From an uncultured Treponema sp. (lineage in GTDB: Bacteria > Spirochaetota > Spirochaetia > Treponematales > Treponemataceae): 64,000 nt of DNA. Below, piece by piece: positions 34,344 through 43,614 of the stretch. Below the pieces are notes generated by a model. It saw only the letters and a list, made by a program, of their open reading frames with translations, made no database searches and had not been told where the DNA came from. Where the stretch lies: contig CAKULY010000008.1 in assembly GCA_934667505.1 (NCBI GenBank), forward strand, positions 16,960-80,959. Direction: 5' to 3'. The translations under genes were made by a program, and so were the position numbers. How positions within the stretch are numbered: position 1 is the first letter of the stretch; each line of letters opens with the position of its first letter.

Positions 34344-35858
34344 TTACTGCATAATCTTTTTTACAGCCTGCATATACTTGTTTCCTCTGTCAAATTCGTT
34401 GGAAAACATTCCAAAACTTGTAGCTCCAGGACTAAACACCACTACATCGCCTTTTGTTCCGTTCTTGTCTAATTCAACTTTTAAGGAGTTAAGCATATCT
34501 TCTAGTGAAGAAAACGGACCGCTGTAGCTTATATTATTTTCATTTAGCCCCTGAACAATTTTGTCTGTTCCAGAGCCTTGAAGAAGATAGATTGATTTCG
34601 GCTCGAAAAATTCTTTCTTTGCTTTGCCAGCTAAAAGGTTTATAAAAGCAGAAAAATCTAGCCCCTTGTCTGTTCCGCCGCAGAGCAGGTAGACAGGTTT
34701 TTCAAACGCTTGGCTTGCAGCGCCTGCAGCTTCTGGAACTGTCGCGCATGAATCATTGTAAAATTTTATGCCTTTATATTCATAAAAGTATTGCAGCCGG
34801 TGGTCAAGACCTTGCCAGCTTTTCATTATATTTATTATCTTTTTAGGATTTACACCCATCAGGTACAGGACAAGGGCTGCGTTCAAGGCGTTTGTCCTCA
34901 TGTGTTCGCCAGGCACGCTAAGGGATTCCATTATTTTTTCTGGATTTTTCATTCCCGGCAAAAATACAAATCCGCATTGCTCTGATTCAGTTTTTTGCTG
35001 CCAGACGCCATAAAATTTTTGCCATTCGCTTGGGGCGGTCCTTTTGTAGTATAAAACGGTTCCCTTTGTTTCGCTTGCAAAGAGTTTTCCCCAGGAAGAC
35101 GCATCTTTTGGCTTAAAATCTTTTTCGTCCGCGTCAGCGTCTACAATTGTGTAGTCGCCCTTTGTCTGGTCCGCGTAGATAAGCCGTTTGTCGGCAACGT
35201 AGTCTTCCATGTTTCCGTACCAGTTCTGGTGGTCTGGAACAATTTTTGTTATTATGGCGATGTATGGTTTTAAGGCGTTTCTTCCTCGCAAATCTGCAAG
35301 CTGCCAGCTAGAAAGTTCTAGAACGACTGGTGTTTCTTCTGACGTTTTTTCAAGAAATGTGAGGGGGCTTACGGTTATATTGCCGCCTAAAAAACTTGTG
35401 TATCCGGCTTTGCAAAGCCCGTAGTGAATTGCGCTTGCCGTGCTGGATTTTCCTTTGCTTCCAGTTACAGCAATTATCGGCGCTTTTGAAAAATGAAGAA
35501 AGAGCGAAATGTCTGTTTCTATATTTTTCGCTGCGGCAAGAAATTTGTTTCCTTCGATTTTTACTCCTGGATTTTTTATGACACAGTCAGCAGATTCAAA
35601 ATCTTGGATTCTATGCTCTCCTAGAATGTAATTAAGTCTAGTTTTATCTAAAGATTCGTCAGAATTCAGCCTTTCTATTGTGGGTTTTAACTGTTCTGGA
35701 GTTTTCATGTCTGTTACAGTAACGAATGCGCCGCGCTTTAAAAAAAATCGAACGCAAGCTTCGCCTCCGCCGTTTAGTCCTAAGCCCATGACGGTAATTT
35801 TTTTTCCGGCAATATCGTCTAAAGTTTTGAAAGTGCAGCCTTCTTTATAAGTGAACAT
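34344..35858 (-). CDS. murD: UDP-N-acetylmuramoyl-L-alanine--D-glutamate ligase
   Basis: Adds D-Glu to UDP-MurNAc-L-Ala in the cytosol. The 504-residue protein has an N-terminal Rossmann-like region (MGLGLNGGGEACVRFF), the Mur ligase P-loop AVTGSKGKSSTASAI near 132-146, LELSSWQL, and in the C-terminal domain LLCGGTDKGLDF and VVFSPGATSFGMFSNEFDRG, which are MurD-specific. It is longer than E. coli MurD (438), mainly by insertions in the central domain. It lies 29 bp after ddl. Confidence 0.93.
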   Translation of the reverse strand: MFTYKEGCTFKTLDDIAGKKITVMGLGLNGGGEACVRFFLKRGAFVTVTDMKTPEQLKPTIERLNSDESLDKTRLNYILGEHRIQDFESADCVIKNPGVKIEGNKFLAAAKNIETDISLFLHFSKAPIIAVTGSKGKSSTASAIHYGLCKAGYTSFLGGNITVSPLTFLEKTSEETPVVLELSSWQLADLRGRNALKPYIAIITKIVPDHQNWYGNMEDYVADKRLIYADQTKGDYTIVDADADEKDFKPKDASSWGKLFASETKGTVLYYKRTAPSEWQKFYGVWQQKTESEQCGFVFLPGMKNPEKIMESLSVPGEHMRTNALNAALVLYLMGVNPKKIINIMKSWQGLDHRLQYFYEYKGIKFYNDSCATVPEAAGAASQAFEKPVYLLCGGTDKGLDFSAFINLLAGKAKKEFFEPKSIYLLQGSGTDKIVQGLNENNISYSGPFSSLEDMLNSLKVELDKNGTKGDVVVFSPGATSFGMFSNEFDRGNKYMQAVKKIMQ

Positions 35859-35887
35859 AAAAACTCCAATAGAAATTAAAAAAAGAT

Positions 35888-37015
35888 TTAACGAGAGGTT
35901 TGAAGCTTTGCTTTTGATTCGTAGCGCGCAAGAGCTTCTTGTATTAAAAGTTCTGTAAGTTCTGTAAATTCAAGGCCTGCTTTTTCGCACATTTTTGGAA
36001 ACATGCTTATTTTTGTAAAGCCTGGCATTGTGTTTATTTCATTAAAATACAAATCGTTTGTCTGTTTGTCTATAAAGAAGTCGACGCGGCTAAGTCCAGA
36101 AGCATCTAATGCTTTGTAAGCTTTTACGGCTGTTGAACGGACTGTTTCAATCATGTCTGCGGAAAGTTCCGCTGGAATTGCAAGTTTCGCTCCGTCCGGG
36201 TCGTTGTACTTTGCATCAAAATCGTAAAACTTGTGCGAAGGAATTATTTCTCCAGGAATGTAGGCTTTTACAGTTTCAATTTCGCTGTCGGCAGGAGTTG
36301 TTGTTGAATTTCCTGTAACGCTGCATTCTATTTCGCGGGCATCTATGCTTTTTTCAATTAAAACCTTGTCGTCCCAGCTGAACGCTTCGCACAGCGCAAA
36401 TGAAAGCTGCTTTGGATTTTCTGCCTTTGAAGCTCCGTTTGAAGAGCCTGCGCAGCAAGGTTTTACAAAAAGTGGAAATCCTAGCGAGTCTATAGCCTTT
36501 TGAAACAATTCATCGTAGCGGCTGGAATCTAGCATATCGCATTTTTTCATGCAAATGTAAGGAACTACAGGAATCCCTTGAGTCTGTAAAACCTGTTTCG
36601 TTTTTTCCTTGTCCATGGTAAGAGAGCTTGTCATAGTTGCGCAGCCAACGTATGGAATGTCCGCCATGTCTAGCAAGCCTTGAATTGTGCCGTCCTCGCC
36701 ATAAGTTCCGTGCAGAACTGGGAATACGACATCTATTTCAAGCGAGCCCTTTTTTGTTTGGAAGGAATGTTTTTTTTCTCCAGGAACTATAAAAACTTGA
36801 TTATCTGCATTTTGGTCGATTAAAAGAGATGCGTTTTTATCTTTGCAGATTTTTTCGTATTCAGATTTACTTTGAAGATACCATTTTCCGTCTTTTGCAA
36901 TTCCAATTAAAAAAACGGAATGTTTTTTATCTATGCCGCGCGCAACAGATGCCGCGCTTATAAGGCTTATTTCGTGCTCTCCGGATTTTCCGCCAAAAAT
37001 AATTGCTATATTCAT
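35888..37015 (-). CDS. ddl: D-alanine--D-alanine ligase
   Basis: Makes the D-Ala-D-Ala dipeptide for the stem peptide. The 375-residue ATP-grasp protein has IIFGGKSGEHEISLISA at the N-terminus, VFPVLHGTYGEDGTIQGLLD (D-Ala binding), FVKPCCAGSSNGASKA, and DLYFNEINTMPGFTKISMFP (metal-binding Glu/Asn, second D-Ala site). The active-site triad region has FIDKQTNDLYFNEINT. It lies between murE and murD with 29-bp spacings, one operon. Confidence 0.95.
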   Translation of the reverse strand: MNIAIIFGGKSGEHEISLISAASVARGIDKKHSVFLIGIAKDGKWYLQSKSEYEKICKDKNASLLIDQNADNQVFIVPGEKKHSFQTKKGSLEIDVVFPVLHGTYGEDGTIQGLLDMADIPYVGCATMTSSLTMDKEKTKQVLQTQGIPVVPYICMKKCDMLDSSRYDELFQKAIDSLGFPLFVKPCCAGSSNGASKAENPKQLSFALCEAFSWDDKVLIEKSIDAREIECSVTGNSTTTPADSEIETVKAYIPGEIIPSHKFYDFDAKYNDPDGAKLAIPAELSADMIETVRSTAVKAYKALDASGLSRVDFFIDKQTNDLYFNEINTMPGFTKISMFPKMCEKAGLEFTELTELLIQEALARYESKAKLQTSR

Positions 37016-37044
37016 TTTTTATTCATGCTCCCGCTTTGGATTGT

Positions 37045-38832
37045 TTATTTGTATCCTAATTCTTCAAGGGCTCTCTCTGCCTCTGAAATTTCATCGTACG
37101 GCATAACAAAATCTTTGTAGATTATGGAATTTTCATGGCTTTTTCCAAGAAGAAGAACGATGTCCCCTTTTTGAGCCATTTTAAATGTCTGTCTAATTGC
37201 CTTTTTTCTGTCTGGAATTATAAAAAGGTTTTCGTTTAGTTTTTTGCCTTCTCTTAAAGAGCCTTCTGCAATCTGTTTTAAAAGTTCAACCGGGTCTTCT
37301 CCGCGAGGGTCTTCGTCTGCGAGAACAACTGTATCGCAAAATCTAGCGGCGATTTCGCCTTGCAAAGGACGTTTTGTAATGTCTCGCTCGCCGCCGCTTC
37401 CAAATACGCAAAACATTCTTCCTGAGCAGCGCTTTCTTACTGGTGGAAAAATAGTTTCAAAACTTGAAGGCGTGTGCGCGTAATCAACAATCACCTCAAA
37501 AGGCTGGCCTTTGTCTATTACGGTCATTCTTCCTTTTATGGGTTTTAACTCTGTTGCATGCGAAAGAATTTCTTCAAAACTTTTTCCAGTAACGCTTGAA
37601 ACTGCAATTGTTGCAGCCATTATGTTGTAAGCGTTAAAAGCTCCAGGTAATTTTGCCTGAACCTGAATATGCTTTCGGCTTCTAGGAAGCACAGGGTCGT
37701 AATCTGTTGGAAAAATTGCGTTTTCGCCATCTGTTTCAACGGTAAAATCCAAGCCGTATCTTGCGGAAGCAATATTTGTTGCTGCAAGATACCTTGTGTG
37801 CTCTGGAATTTCGGGCAGAGGCTCAGCGTTGTTTCCAGTTTCTGCAGCGGCTTTGCCTGCCATTCCAAAAGTCGTGTATCCAAATACATGTTTCTTTGTC
37901 GCCGCCATAAAGTAGGATGCGCTTGGATCTTCTAAGTTCACAATTCCAATTGAAGGAACTGTTGTAGTTTCCCCTGCAATGCGCTTTGTGTGGTTGTGCA
38001 AATCTAATGCTCTAAAAAGATTAGCTTTGTCACTTCTGTAGGTTTCAAAATCCTTATGAAATTCCAAGTGCTCCAAAGTTACGTTCATAAAAACAGCGCA
38101 GTCAAAAAGAACATTTCCCAGACGGTTTAGTTTTGAGGAAAGACCGTGAGAAGAGGCTTCTACAACCGCAAACTGGCAGCCGTTTTCAAGCATCTTATTT
38201 AGGTGATGATGGACAATTGGTGATTCAGGTGTAGTTTGATGTTCCGGATTTGGAAGAGCCTCTTCGCCAAAGGAATATTCTACTGTAGAAATAAAGCCTG
38301 CTTTGTATCCGCAAGCTTTTAGAAGCTGCCAGATAAAAGAAACTGTGCTGGATTTTCCTTCTGTTCCTGTTACGCCGATTACCATCAGCCTTTTTGAAGG
38401 AAAATCGTAGAATGCGTCCGCAATTGGAGCCATGACGGCTCTGGAATCAGTTACTTTTACAAAAACTGGAAAACAAGAAAAAGGTTTTGCGCCGCTTTTG
38501 ACTTCTTGTTCTGTATTTTTTTCTATAGCCGCTTCAAGTTGCCTTTTTGCAACAGCTTTTGCGGCTTCTAGTTGAATTTCTTTAGAAAGATTTCCTTGAA
38601 AAACAATCACATTCGCGCCGTTTTCAATGGCTTTTGGAATAAACGTGTTGCCGTCAATGTGTGTTCCCGGCCAGGCAAAAAACAAAGAGCCGTTTTTTAC
38701 TTTTCTTGAATCGAATACAAGGCTTGAAATTTCAATGTTTGCGACATCTTTTTCTTCAACAGGGGTAAAACCGTCGGCAGCCACTAGTTCGTGCTTAAAA
38801 GCCGGCAACAATTGTGAAAGTAATTTTTGCAT
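37045..38832 (-). CDS. murE: UDP-N-acetylmuramoyl-tripeptide synthetase
   Basis: Adds the third (diamino) residue to UDP-MurNAc-L-Ala-D-Glu. At 595 residues it is longer than the usual 490. The P-loop is VTGTEGKSSTVSF, HHTP-like contacts are in EHQTTPESP, and the C-terminal substrate loop reads DEDPRGEDP where meso-DAP enzymes have DNPR. Treponemes are known to use L-ornithine at this position; the altered loop is compatible with that, but the sequence alone does not settle the substrate. It is first in the murE-ddl-murD-M15-lipoprotein series. An insertion (about 85-110, Lys/Glu-rich) is visible in the N-terminal domain. Confidence 0.92.
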   Translation of the reverse strand: MQKLLSQLLPAFKHELVAADGFTPVEEKDVANIEISSLVFDSRKVKNGSLFFAWPGTHIDGNTFIPKAIENGANVIVFQGNLSKEIQLEAAKAVAKRQLEAAIEKNTEQEVKSGAKPFSCFPVFVKVTDSRAVMAPIADAFYDFPSKRLMVIGVTGTEGKSSTVSFIWQLLKACGYKAGFISTVEYSFGEEALPNPEHQTTPESPIVHHHLNKMLENGCQFAVVEASSHGLSSKLNRLGNVLFDCAVFMNVTLEHLEFHKDFETYRSDKANLFRALDLHNHTKRIAGETTTVPSIGIVNLEDPSASYFMAATKKHVFGYTTFGMAGKAAAETGNNAEPLPEIPEHTRYLAATNIASARYGLDFTVETDGENAIFPTDYDPVLPRSRKHIQVQAKLPGAFNAYNIMAATIAVSSVTGKSFEEILSHATELKPIKGRMTVIDKGQPFEVIVDYAHTPSSFETIFPPVRKRCSGRMFCVFGSGGERDITKRPLQGEIAARFCDTVVLADEDPRGEDPVELLKQIAEGSLREGKKLNENLFIIPDRKKAIRQTFKMAQKGDIVLLLGKSHENSIIYKDFVMPYDEISEAERALEELGYK

Positions 38833-38917
38833 TTTTCTATATTAGTATTTATAAGAATTCTTTTCAATAAATATTTTGCAGGACAAACTTTTTGATTTGC
38901 GTTATATTTTATGCATC

Positions 38918-39316
38918 ATGAGTTACGAAGTTAGAGTTACTGCAGATTTTGCCGCGGCGCATTTTTTAAAAGACTACAACGGCAAGTGCGAAAATTTGCA
39001 CGGTCATAATTACAAGGTTTACGCTCACGTTCGCGGTGAACGCTTAAATGAAGGCGGAATGTTGGTTGATTTTTCCAAGTTAAAAAAGGCTTTGCGTTCG
39101 GTTTGCGGAGAACTGGATCATAAAAATCTGAATGATATGGCGGTTTTTGAACAAAATCCTAGCGCGGAGCGAATCGCTCAGTATATTTTTAATAAGATTT
39201 TAGAAGAATTTAGGGCAAAAAGGGAAGACCTTTCTAAGAATGAAAAAGGAAATCCTTACCTTTTTGCCGTAGATGTGTTTGAAACAGAAACGAGCCGCGC
39301 CCGCTACTCTGTGTAG
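38918..39316 (+). CDS. queD: 6-carboxy-tetrahydropterin synthase (QueD/PTPS family)
   Basis: Converts dihydroneopterin triphosphate to 6-carboxytetrahydropterin, an early step to queuosine. The 132-residue protein has the catalytic Cys and zinc histidines in AAHFLKDYNGKCENLHGHNYK, and DFSKLK followed by ELDHKNLND and PSAERIAQYI. ATG 38918 is chosen because the family starts here; no good Shine-Dalgarno precedes it. The 3' end overlaps the convergent thioesterase gene by 13 bp. No other que genes are present. Confidence 0.88.
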   Translation: MSYEVRVTADFAAAHFLKDYNGKCENLHGHNYKVYAHVRGERLNEGGMLVDFSKLKKALRSVCGELDHKNLNDMAVFEQNPSAERIAQYIFNKILEEFRAKREDLSKNEKGNPYLFAVDVFETETSRARYSV

Positions 39317-40074
39317 TAAAGTTCAGCCTCGAAGCAAGTTTCATCAGCTTGCTTGCCCGTTATGGTTATTTTTCTGTTTTCTAAGTCGAATTTGCCATAA
39401 AGGCTTAGCATTTGCCCTGCGACTGCTTCTTTTGAATAATTTATTCTAAAGTCTGTAAAATTCTTTTTTTGAAAATCCGAAGGCAGGCAGTCTATTACGT
39501 ATGCGCCGTATCTTGCGTTGTTCATGTGCCCGTTGCTGTCCATGTCTGAATACCAGATTGGACGTTCCAAAAGAAATTTGCTGTCCTCAGGAATAACTAT
39601 TTTTGAAGGCTCTAAACAGTCGTGTTCTGTTGCAAGGGTTGGTTCCGGCCGCATTGTAAAATCTTTTATCTTCATAATTCTGCGGTTGTTGAGGTTTACT
39701 AAAAGCCAGTTTGAAATTCCTGAAACTAGTTTTTCTCCTGTATTCGTGTCTGTGATTTCATAAGAGCGAACGAATTGCAGCGGCAAAGACTTTTCTTCCC
39801 AGGTATGAATTGTAATCATGGCGTCGGTTTTAGGCATCTGATGAAAGCGAAAGCTCTGCCTGCTTACAAGGATTGCAAGACCATTTTCTTTAAGAACTTT
39901 ATACGACATAGAACGCAAGTTAAAGTCTTCCACCGCCGCGTCTGAAACCATTCTTAGCAGTTCAAATAAGCTTAATCTGCCTTGTGCGTCGCATTGGCAA
40001 AAAAATACCTTGCTTTGCGCATGAAAGGTTGTAGTTCCATTTTGTTCATCGTGCCACTGTTTATATTCTATCAT
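39304..40074 (-). CDS. Acyl-ACP thioesterase
   Basis: A 256-residue double hot-dog protein. The first half has ARS-like LSLFELLRMVSDAAVEDF and VSRQSFRFHQMPKTDAMITIHTW; the second half begins with WYSDMDSNGHMNNARYGAYVID, containing the conserved N-x-H-x-N-N catalytic region of the FatA/FatB-type thioesterases. Bacterial members release fatty acids from acyl-ACP. AAGGA precedes the ATG. The gene converges on and overlaps queD. Confidence 0.88.
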   Translation of the reverse strand: MIEYKQWHDEQNGTTTFHAQSKVFFCQCDAQGRLSLFELLRMVSDAAVEDFNLRSMSYKVLKENGLAILVSRQSFRFHQMPKTDAMITIHTWEEKSLPLQFVRSYEITDTNTGEKLVSGISNWLLVNLNNRRIMKIKDFTMRPEPTLATEHDCLEPSKIVIPEDSKFLLERPIWYSDMDSNGHMNNARYGAYVIDCLPSDFQKKNFTDFRINYSKEAVAGQMLSLYGKFDLENRKITITGKQADETCFEAELYYTE

Positions 40075-40155
40075 TTTTTATCCTTGTATTAGTTTAAGTG
40101 AATGGTTAGTTTTGTTGAAAGTGTTCCAAATTATGCTGAAACTCAGCTTTTATCC

Positions 40156-40920
40156 TTATAGTCTTACAGGAATATTTTCTTTTGCAAGTTCCTGCTTTAT
40201 AGAGTTTACTGTATACTTTCCGGAGTGGACCATTGTCGCAACAAGGGCTGCATCCGCCTTGCCTTCTGTTAGCACTTTCGCAAGATGCTCAGGTTTTCCC
40301 GCCCCGCCGCTAGCAATTACAGGAACGGGAACGCTTTGTGCTATCATTCTTGTAAGATTGTTTTCGTAGCCTTCTTTTGTCCCGTCTGCGTCCATTGAGT
40401 TTAAAACAATTTCTCCAGCCCCCAGTTCAACGGCTTTTACGGCCCATTCTCTAGCGTCTAGCCCTGTGTCAATTCTTCCGCCGTTTATAAAAACTCCGTA
40501 TCCGCAAGGTTTTAACGGGTCTCTTTTTGCGTCCATTCCCAGCACAATGCATTGGTTGCCAAAAATTCTTGCGCCGTCTTTTATCATCTCAGGATTTTTT
40601 ACAGCCTGGCTGTTTAAACTGACTTTTTCAGCTCCTGCAAGAATCGTTGAACGAATATCGTCTATTGTGGTTATTCCACCGCCTACGCAAAATGGAATAA
40701 AAACCTGTTTTGCGACTTTTGAAATTAAATCCAAAATAGGACCTCTGCCTCTTGCGCTTGCAATTATGTCGTAAAAAACTAGCTCATCGACCCCTTGTCT
40801 GTAGTATTCCGCTGCCATTTCCACAGGATCGCCAATGTCTACATTGTTTAGAAATTTTACGCCTTTGGTTGTGCGGCCGTCTTTTACATCAAGACAGACA
40901 ATTATCCGTTTTTTTAGCAT
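40156..40920 (-). CDS. hisF: Imidazole glycerol phosphate synthase, cyclase subunit
   Basis: With HisH, closes the imidazole ring in histidine synthesis, releasing AICAR. The 254-residue TIM barrel opens KKRIIVCLDVKDG with the catalytic Asp, has LVFYDIIASARG, IPFCVGGGI, GAGEIVLNSMDADGTK (second catalytic Asp) and VPVIASGGAG. ATG 40920 has GGAG eight bases upstream and overlaps the end of hisH by 7 bp, so the two are coupled. Only this pair of his genes is in the window. Confidence 0.95.
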   Translation of the reverse strand: MLKKRIIVCLDVKDGRTTKGVKFLNNVDIGDPVEMAAEYYRQGVDELVFYDIIASARGRGPILDLISKVAKQVFIPFCVGGGITTIDDIRSTILAGAEKVSLNSQAVKNPEMIKDGARIFGNQCIVLGMDAKRDPLKPCGYGVFINGGRIDTGLDAREWAVKAVELGAGEIVLNSMDADGTKEGYENNLTRMIAQSVPVPVIASGGAGKPEHLAKVLTEGKADAALVATMVHSGKYTVNSIKQELAKENIPVRL

Positions 40921-41549
40921 AAGTTGTCTCCAAAGCAAAAATTTTTTAGTATCCTAAGACCTTTTTCTCCGCTCTTTTCTGGATGAAACTGAAATACCGT
41001 GATATTGTCTTTTTCGATGCAAGCGGGAACTTGAATTCCGTAATCGGCTGTTGCCTTTATGATTTTTTTGTCGTCAGGGCAGATTACGTATGAATGAACA
41101 AAATAAAAGTCCGAATGTTCTGGAATTCCTGCGAATAGGCGAGAACCTCCGTTTTGATAAGTCAGGTCATTCCAGCCTATGTGTGGAATTTTTAGATTCC
41201 CAGCATTGCTTTCTTGCCACAATTCTGAAAAATGTCTAATTTTTCCGTGCAAAATGCCAAGGCATTCAGTTTCGCCTTCTTCCGACCAGTCAAAAATTAT
41301 CTGGGAACCCAAGCAGATTCCAGAAAGCGGCTTTTTTGCATTTGCCCAGTCTTTTAAAAAAACGTCAAATCCTGTAAGTTTTAGCTGCTTCATCGCGTAT
41401 GCTGCATCGCCTACACCTGGAAAAATAAGTTTATCTACTTTTTCAAGTTCTTTCGGCGTTTTTGAAATAATATAAGGAGCCTTTAGCAAATCAAGCGCTC
41501 TTTCTACGCTTTTTATATTTCCTGCGTTGTAGTCAACAATTCCAATCAT
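40914..41549 (-). CDS. hisH: Imidazole glycerol phosphate synthase, glutaminase subunit
   Basis: Supplies ammonia from glutamine to HisF. The 211-residue class I amidotransferase has GIVDYNAGN, the nucleophile in SGICLGSQI, and FQFHPEKSG with the His/Glu pair. PGVGDAAYAMKQL and GWNDL are HisH features. The ATG at 41549 is preferred over an in-frame TTG two codons earlier. It is followed by hisF. Confidence 0.93.
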   Translation of the reverse strand: MIGIVDYNAGNIKSVERALDLLKAPYIISKTPKELEKVDKLIFPGVGDAAYAMKQLKLTGFDVFLKDWANAKKPLSGICLGSQIIFDWSEEGETECLGILHGKIRHFSELWQESNAGNLKIPHIGWNDLTYQNGGSRLFAGIPEHSDFYFVHSYVICPDDKKIIKATADYGIQVPACIEKDNITVFQFHPEKSGEKGLRILKNFCFGDNLC

Positions 41550-41614
41550 GTTCAAATGATATTGAAAGTTTTCATTTTGTGCAAGTTTTTATAGTCAATG
41601 CCGATAATATCAAT

Positions 41615-41872
41615 ATGAATGTTCATGAAACGATTGCCGTTGTAAAACAAGTTCTTTTAAATCCTTATGTAATTGGAACTGCTGTTGTTGTTATTTTTTA
41701 CATGAATTTTTGTTGTTTTGTTGCAAATTACAGAAAAAAGCCTCCTAAACTTAAAAAGTTAAAAAAGAGTTTGAACTCTGCTGCTAATTCTGCTAAAAAA
41801 GATTCCAAACAGGGCGAAAATACAGAAAATTCCGAAGACAATTCTTCTGAATCTCAAAAAGCTTCTTCATGA
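41615..41872 (+). CDS. Small single-span membrane protein of unknown function
   Basis: An 85-residue protein: a short N-terminus, one transmembrane helix (NPYVIGTAVVVIFYMNFCCFV) and a cytosolic tail first Lys-rich (KKPPKLKKLKKS) then Asn/Ser/Glu-rich. I do not recognise a family. The frame could open at 41579, but ATG 41615 is nearer to the hydrophobic segment. Its stop overlaps the convergent recQ stop by 6 bp. Composition of the tail suggests a disordered segment. Confidence 0.6.
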   Translation: MNVHETIAVVKQVLLNPYVIGTAVVVIFYMNFCCFVANYRKKPPKLKKLKKSLNSAANSAKKDSKQGENTENSEDNSSESQKASS

Positions 41873-43534
41873 TTCTTGTTTTTTTTTGAAGGGGGCGCAG
41901 CTTTTTATTTTTCCTTTCCAAAGCCAATTGCAAAGTTCTATTTTATTTGAAGAAACTAGCTCTTCAAATATTTCTGCAAATGCTTGATGATTCCAGATGT
42001 TTACTTTTGTTATAGGGCTAGAAATTTTGTTTAAAATTTCTAGGACTTTTTCTTCCAGCTTTTGGCTGTCAAAGTATTTGTCGCACAACCGAACAAGCTT
42101 TTCTGTTATGACGCTGTCGTTAGGAACTGCGTCAGCTATTAATCTTTTGTCTGAAGGATTTTTTATTGCTTTTAAATTTCTTTTTAGTTCAAAAAAATAC
42201 TGAAAGACAACGGGCTTTTCTTTTTTGATAAAAGGAAAGCATTTTTTTAGAATCTTCTGAAAATCTTTTTTACCGGCGTCTAGTTTTTTTGTGTCGCAAA
42301 TGTCGCAGCCTGAGCAGACGGCTTGTTCAGCTCCTAGCGCATCTAGAAGAATTTGTCTTCGGCAAGTTGCGCTTAGCGCAAATGTCTTCATAACGAGCGC
42401 CCTTGATTTTTCGATTTTTGAATCGCTTGCAATGCTGTCAGTCTTTTTGCTGTCTTCTTGATTCCACAAAAGAATTGCATTGGCAACGCTGCCGTCGCGG
42501 CCGCCTCTTCCTGCTTCTTGAATATAGGCTTCTGCTGTTGCAGGCGGATCTAAGTGAACTACGGTGTGTATGTCTTTTTTGTCAACGCCCATTCCATAGG
42601 CGCACGTCGCGCATAAAACCGCATCTTTTTTTTCAAAAAACCATTTTTCGATAAAGTCTTTTTCTTTTCTTTCAAGTCCCGCGTGATAGAATTTCGCAAA
42701 ATCTTTTCCGTATACAAGATTTAAGTCCCTTGCCATATCTTCAGTTTTTTTTCTTGTTCCGCAGAAGATAATCATAGGTTTTTGCTCTGAGCCTGCAAGG
42801 ATTAATGCAGCCTGCTTTTTCGCCGCTACTTTTTTTACGTAGTAGTGAATATTTTGCCTGTCGCTTTCGCTTCGAACAATATGGGCTTCTCCAGAAAAAA
42901 GAACTTCTGCAACTCTTGAAAGTACTTGCGGCGAAGCAGTCGCTGTGAATGCAGTTATTAGCGGCACATTTAGTTCTTTTAGAATTCGGCCAAGCTCCAG
43001 ATATGAAGGTCTGAAAGAATCTCCCCATTCGCTTACGCAATGCGCTTCATCTATTGCAACGTGCGCGATTTTACAATCTTTTAATTTTTCAATAAGCTCT
43101 TTAGAGCATAGAACTTCAGGATTTGCGATTATGATTTTCGCCCCGTTTTTTATTTTTTCAAAGTTTTCTTTTCGAACCTCTTGTGATTGTCCGCCCCTAA
43201 AAACTACGCACTCCAAAGCGCCTTCTGTCATTCTTCTTTCTTGGTCGGACATAAGGGCTAGCAATGGGTAAATTATAAGTGTCGGACCATTTAAAAGTAA
43301 GGCTGGAATTTGAAAACACAGTGATTTTCCTGCTCCTGTTGGTAGAAGAACAATCTGCCTGCCAAGAATTTTTCTGTCTTCATCAGAGCTTGCTGCATCT
43401 AAAATATTTGCAATAACTAGCCTTTGCCACGGAAAAAGATATTTTATGCCAAAATTTTCAAAAGCGGCTTTTGCGACACAATCCTCTTCTTGTAAAAAAG
43501 ATTGTTCTTCATCTTTTTGTTCATTTTCTTTCAT
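41867..43534 (-). CDS. recQ: ATP-dependent DNA helicase, RecQ family
   Basis: A 3'-5' DNA helicase for recombination and repair. Of 555 residues: motif 0 FPWQRLVIANIL, Walker A LLPTGAGKSLC (63-73), DEAHCVSEWGDSFRPSY, TAFTATASP, and motif VI QEAGRGGRDG. The zinc-binding RQC part keeps CRRQILLDALGAE, CSGCDICDT. There is no HRDC domain, and the C-terminal 120 residues look unlike the usual winged helix, as in shorter RecQ proteins. Start at ATG 43534. Confidence 0.9.
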   Translation of the reverse strand: MKENEQKDEEQSFLQEEDCVAKAAFENFGIKYLFPWQRLVIANILDAASSDEDRKILGRQIVLLPTGAGKSLCFQIPALLLNGPTLIIYPLLALMSDQERRMTEGALECVVFRGGQSQEVRKENFEKIKNGAKIIIANPEVLCSKELIEKLKDCKIAHVAIDEAHCVSEWGDSFRPSYLELGRILKELNVPLITAFTATASPQVLSRVAEVLFSGEAHIVRSESDRQNIHYYVKKVAAKKQAALILAGSEQKPMIIFCGTRKKTEDMARDLNLVYGKDFAKFYHAGLERKEKDFIEKWFFEKKDAVLCATCAYGMGVDKKDIHTVVHLDPPATAEAYIQEAGRGGRDGSVANAILLWNQEDSKKTDSIASDSKIEKSRALVMKTFALSATCRRQILLDALGAEQAVCSGCDICDTKKLDAGKKDFQKILKKCFPFIKKEKPVVFQYFFELKRNLKAIKNPSDKRLIADAVPNDSVITEKLVRLCDKYFDSQKLEEKVLEILNKISSPITKVNIWNHQAFAEIFEELVSSNKIELCNWLWKGKIKSCAPFKKKQES

Positions 43535-43569
43535 AAAAGATATATCGCTAGCGGCTGAGCTTTTTTAGC

Positions 43570-43610
43570 ACTTTTTTTCTTCTCTTTTCTAAAAATTTGA
43601 AACTCTGGCT
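43570..43610 (+). repeat. Right-end fragment of a foldback element abutting copy C
   Basis: TTTTCTAAAAATTTGAAACTCTGGCT resembles the right end of copy C (TTCTAAAAACTCGAAGTTCTGGCT) and ends exactly before the ATTT that precedes copy C. It is therefore a remnant of a second copy head-to-tail with copy C. Confidence 0.5.
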
Positions 43611-43614
43611 ATTT

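Noticed and set aside
40156-41549. hisHF pair as an LPS amidation pair (WbuY/WbuZ type)
   Set aside because: HisF keeps both catalytic aspartates and the standard motif set, and no surface-sugar genes are near, so the histidine role is the simplest.
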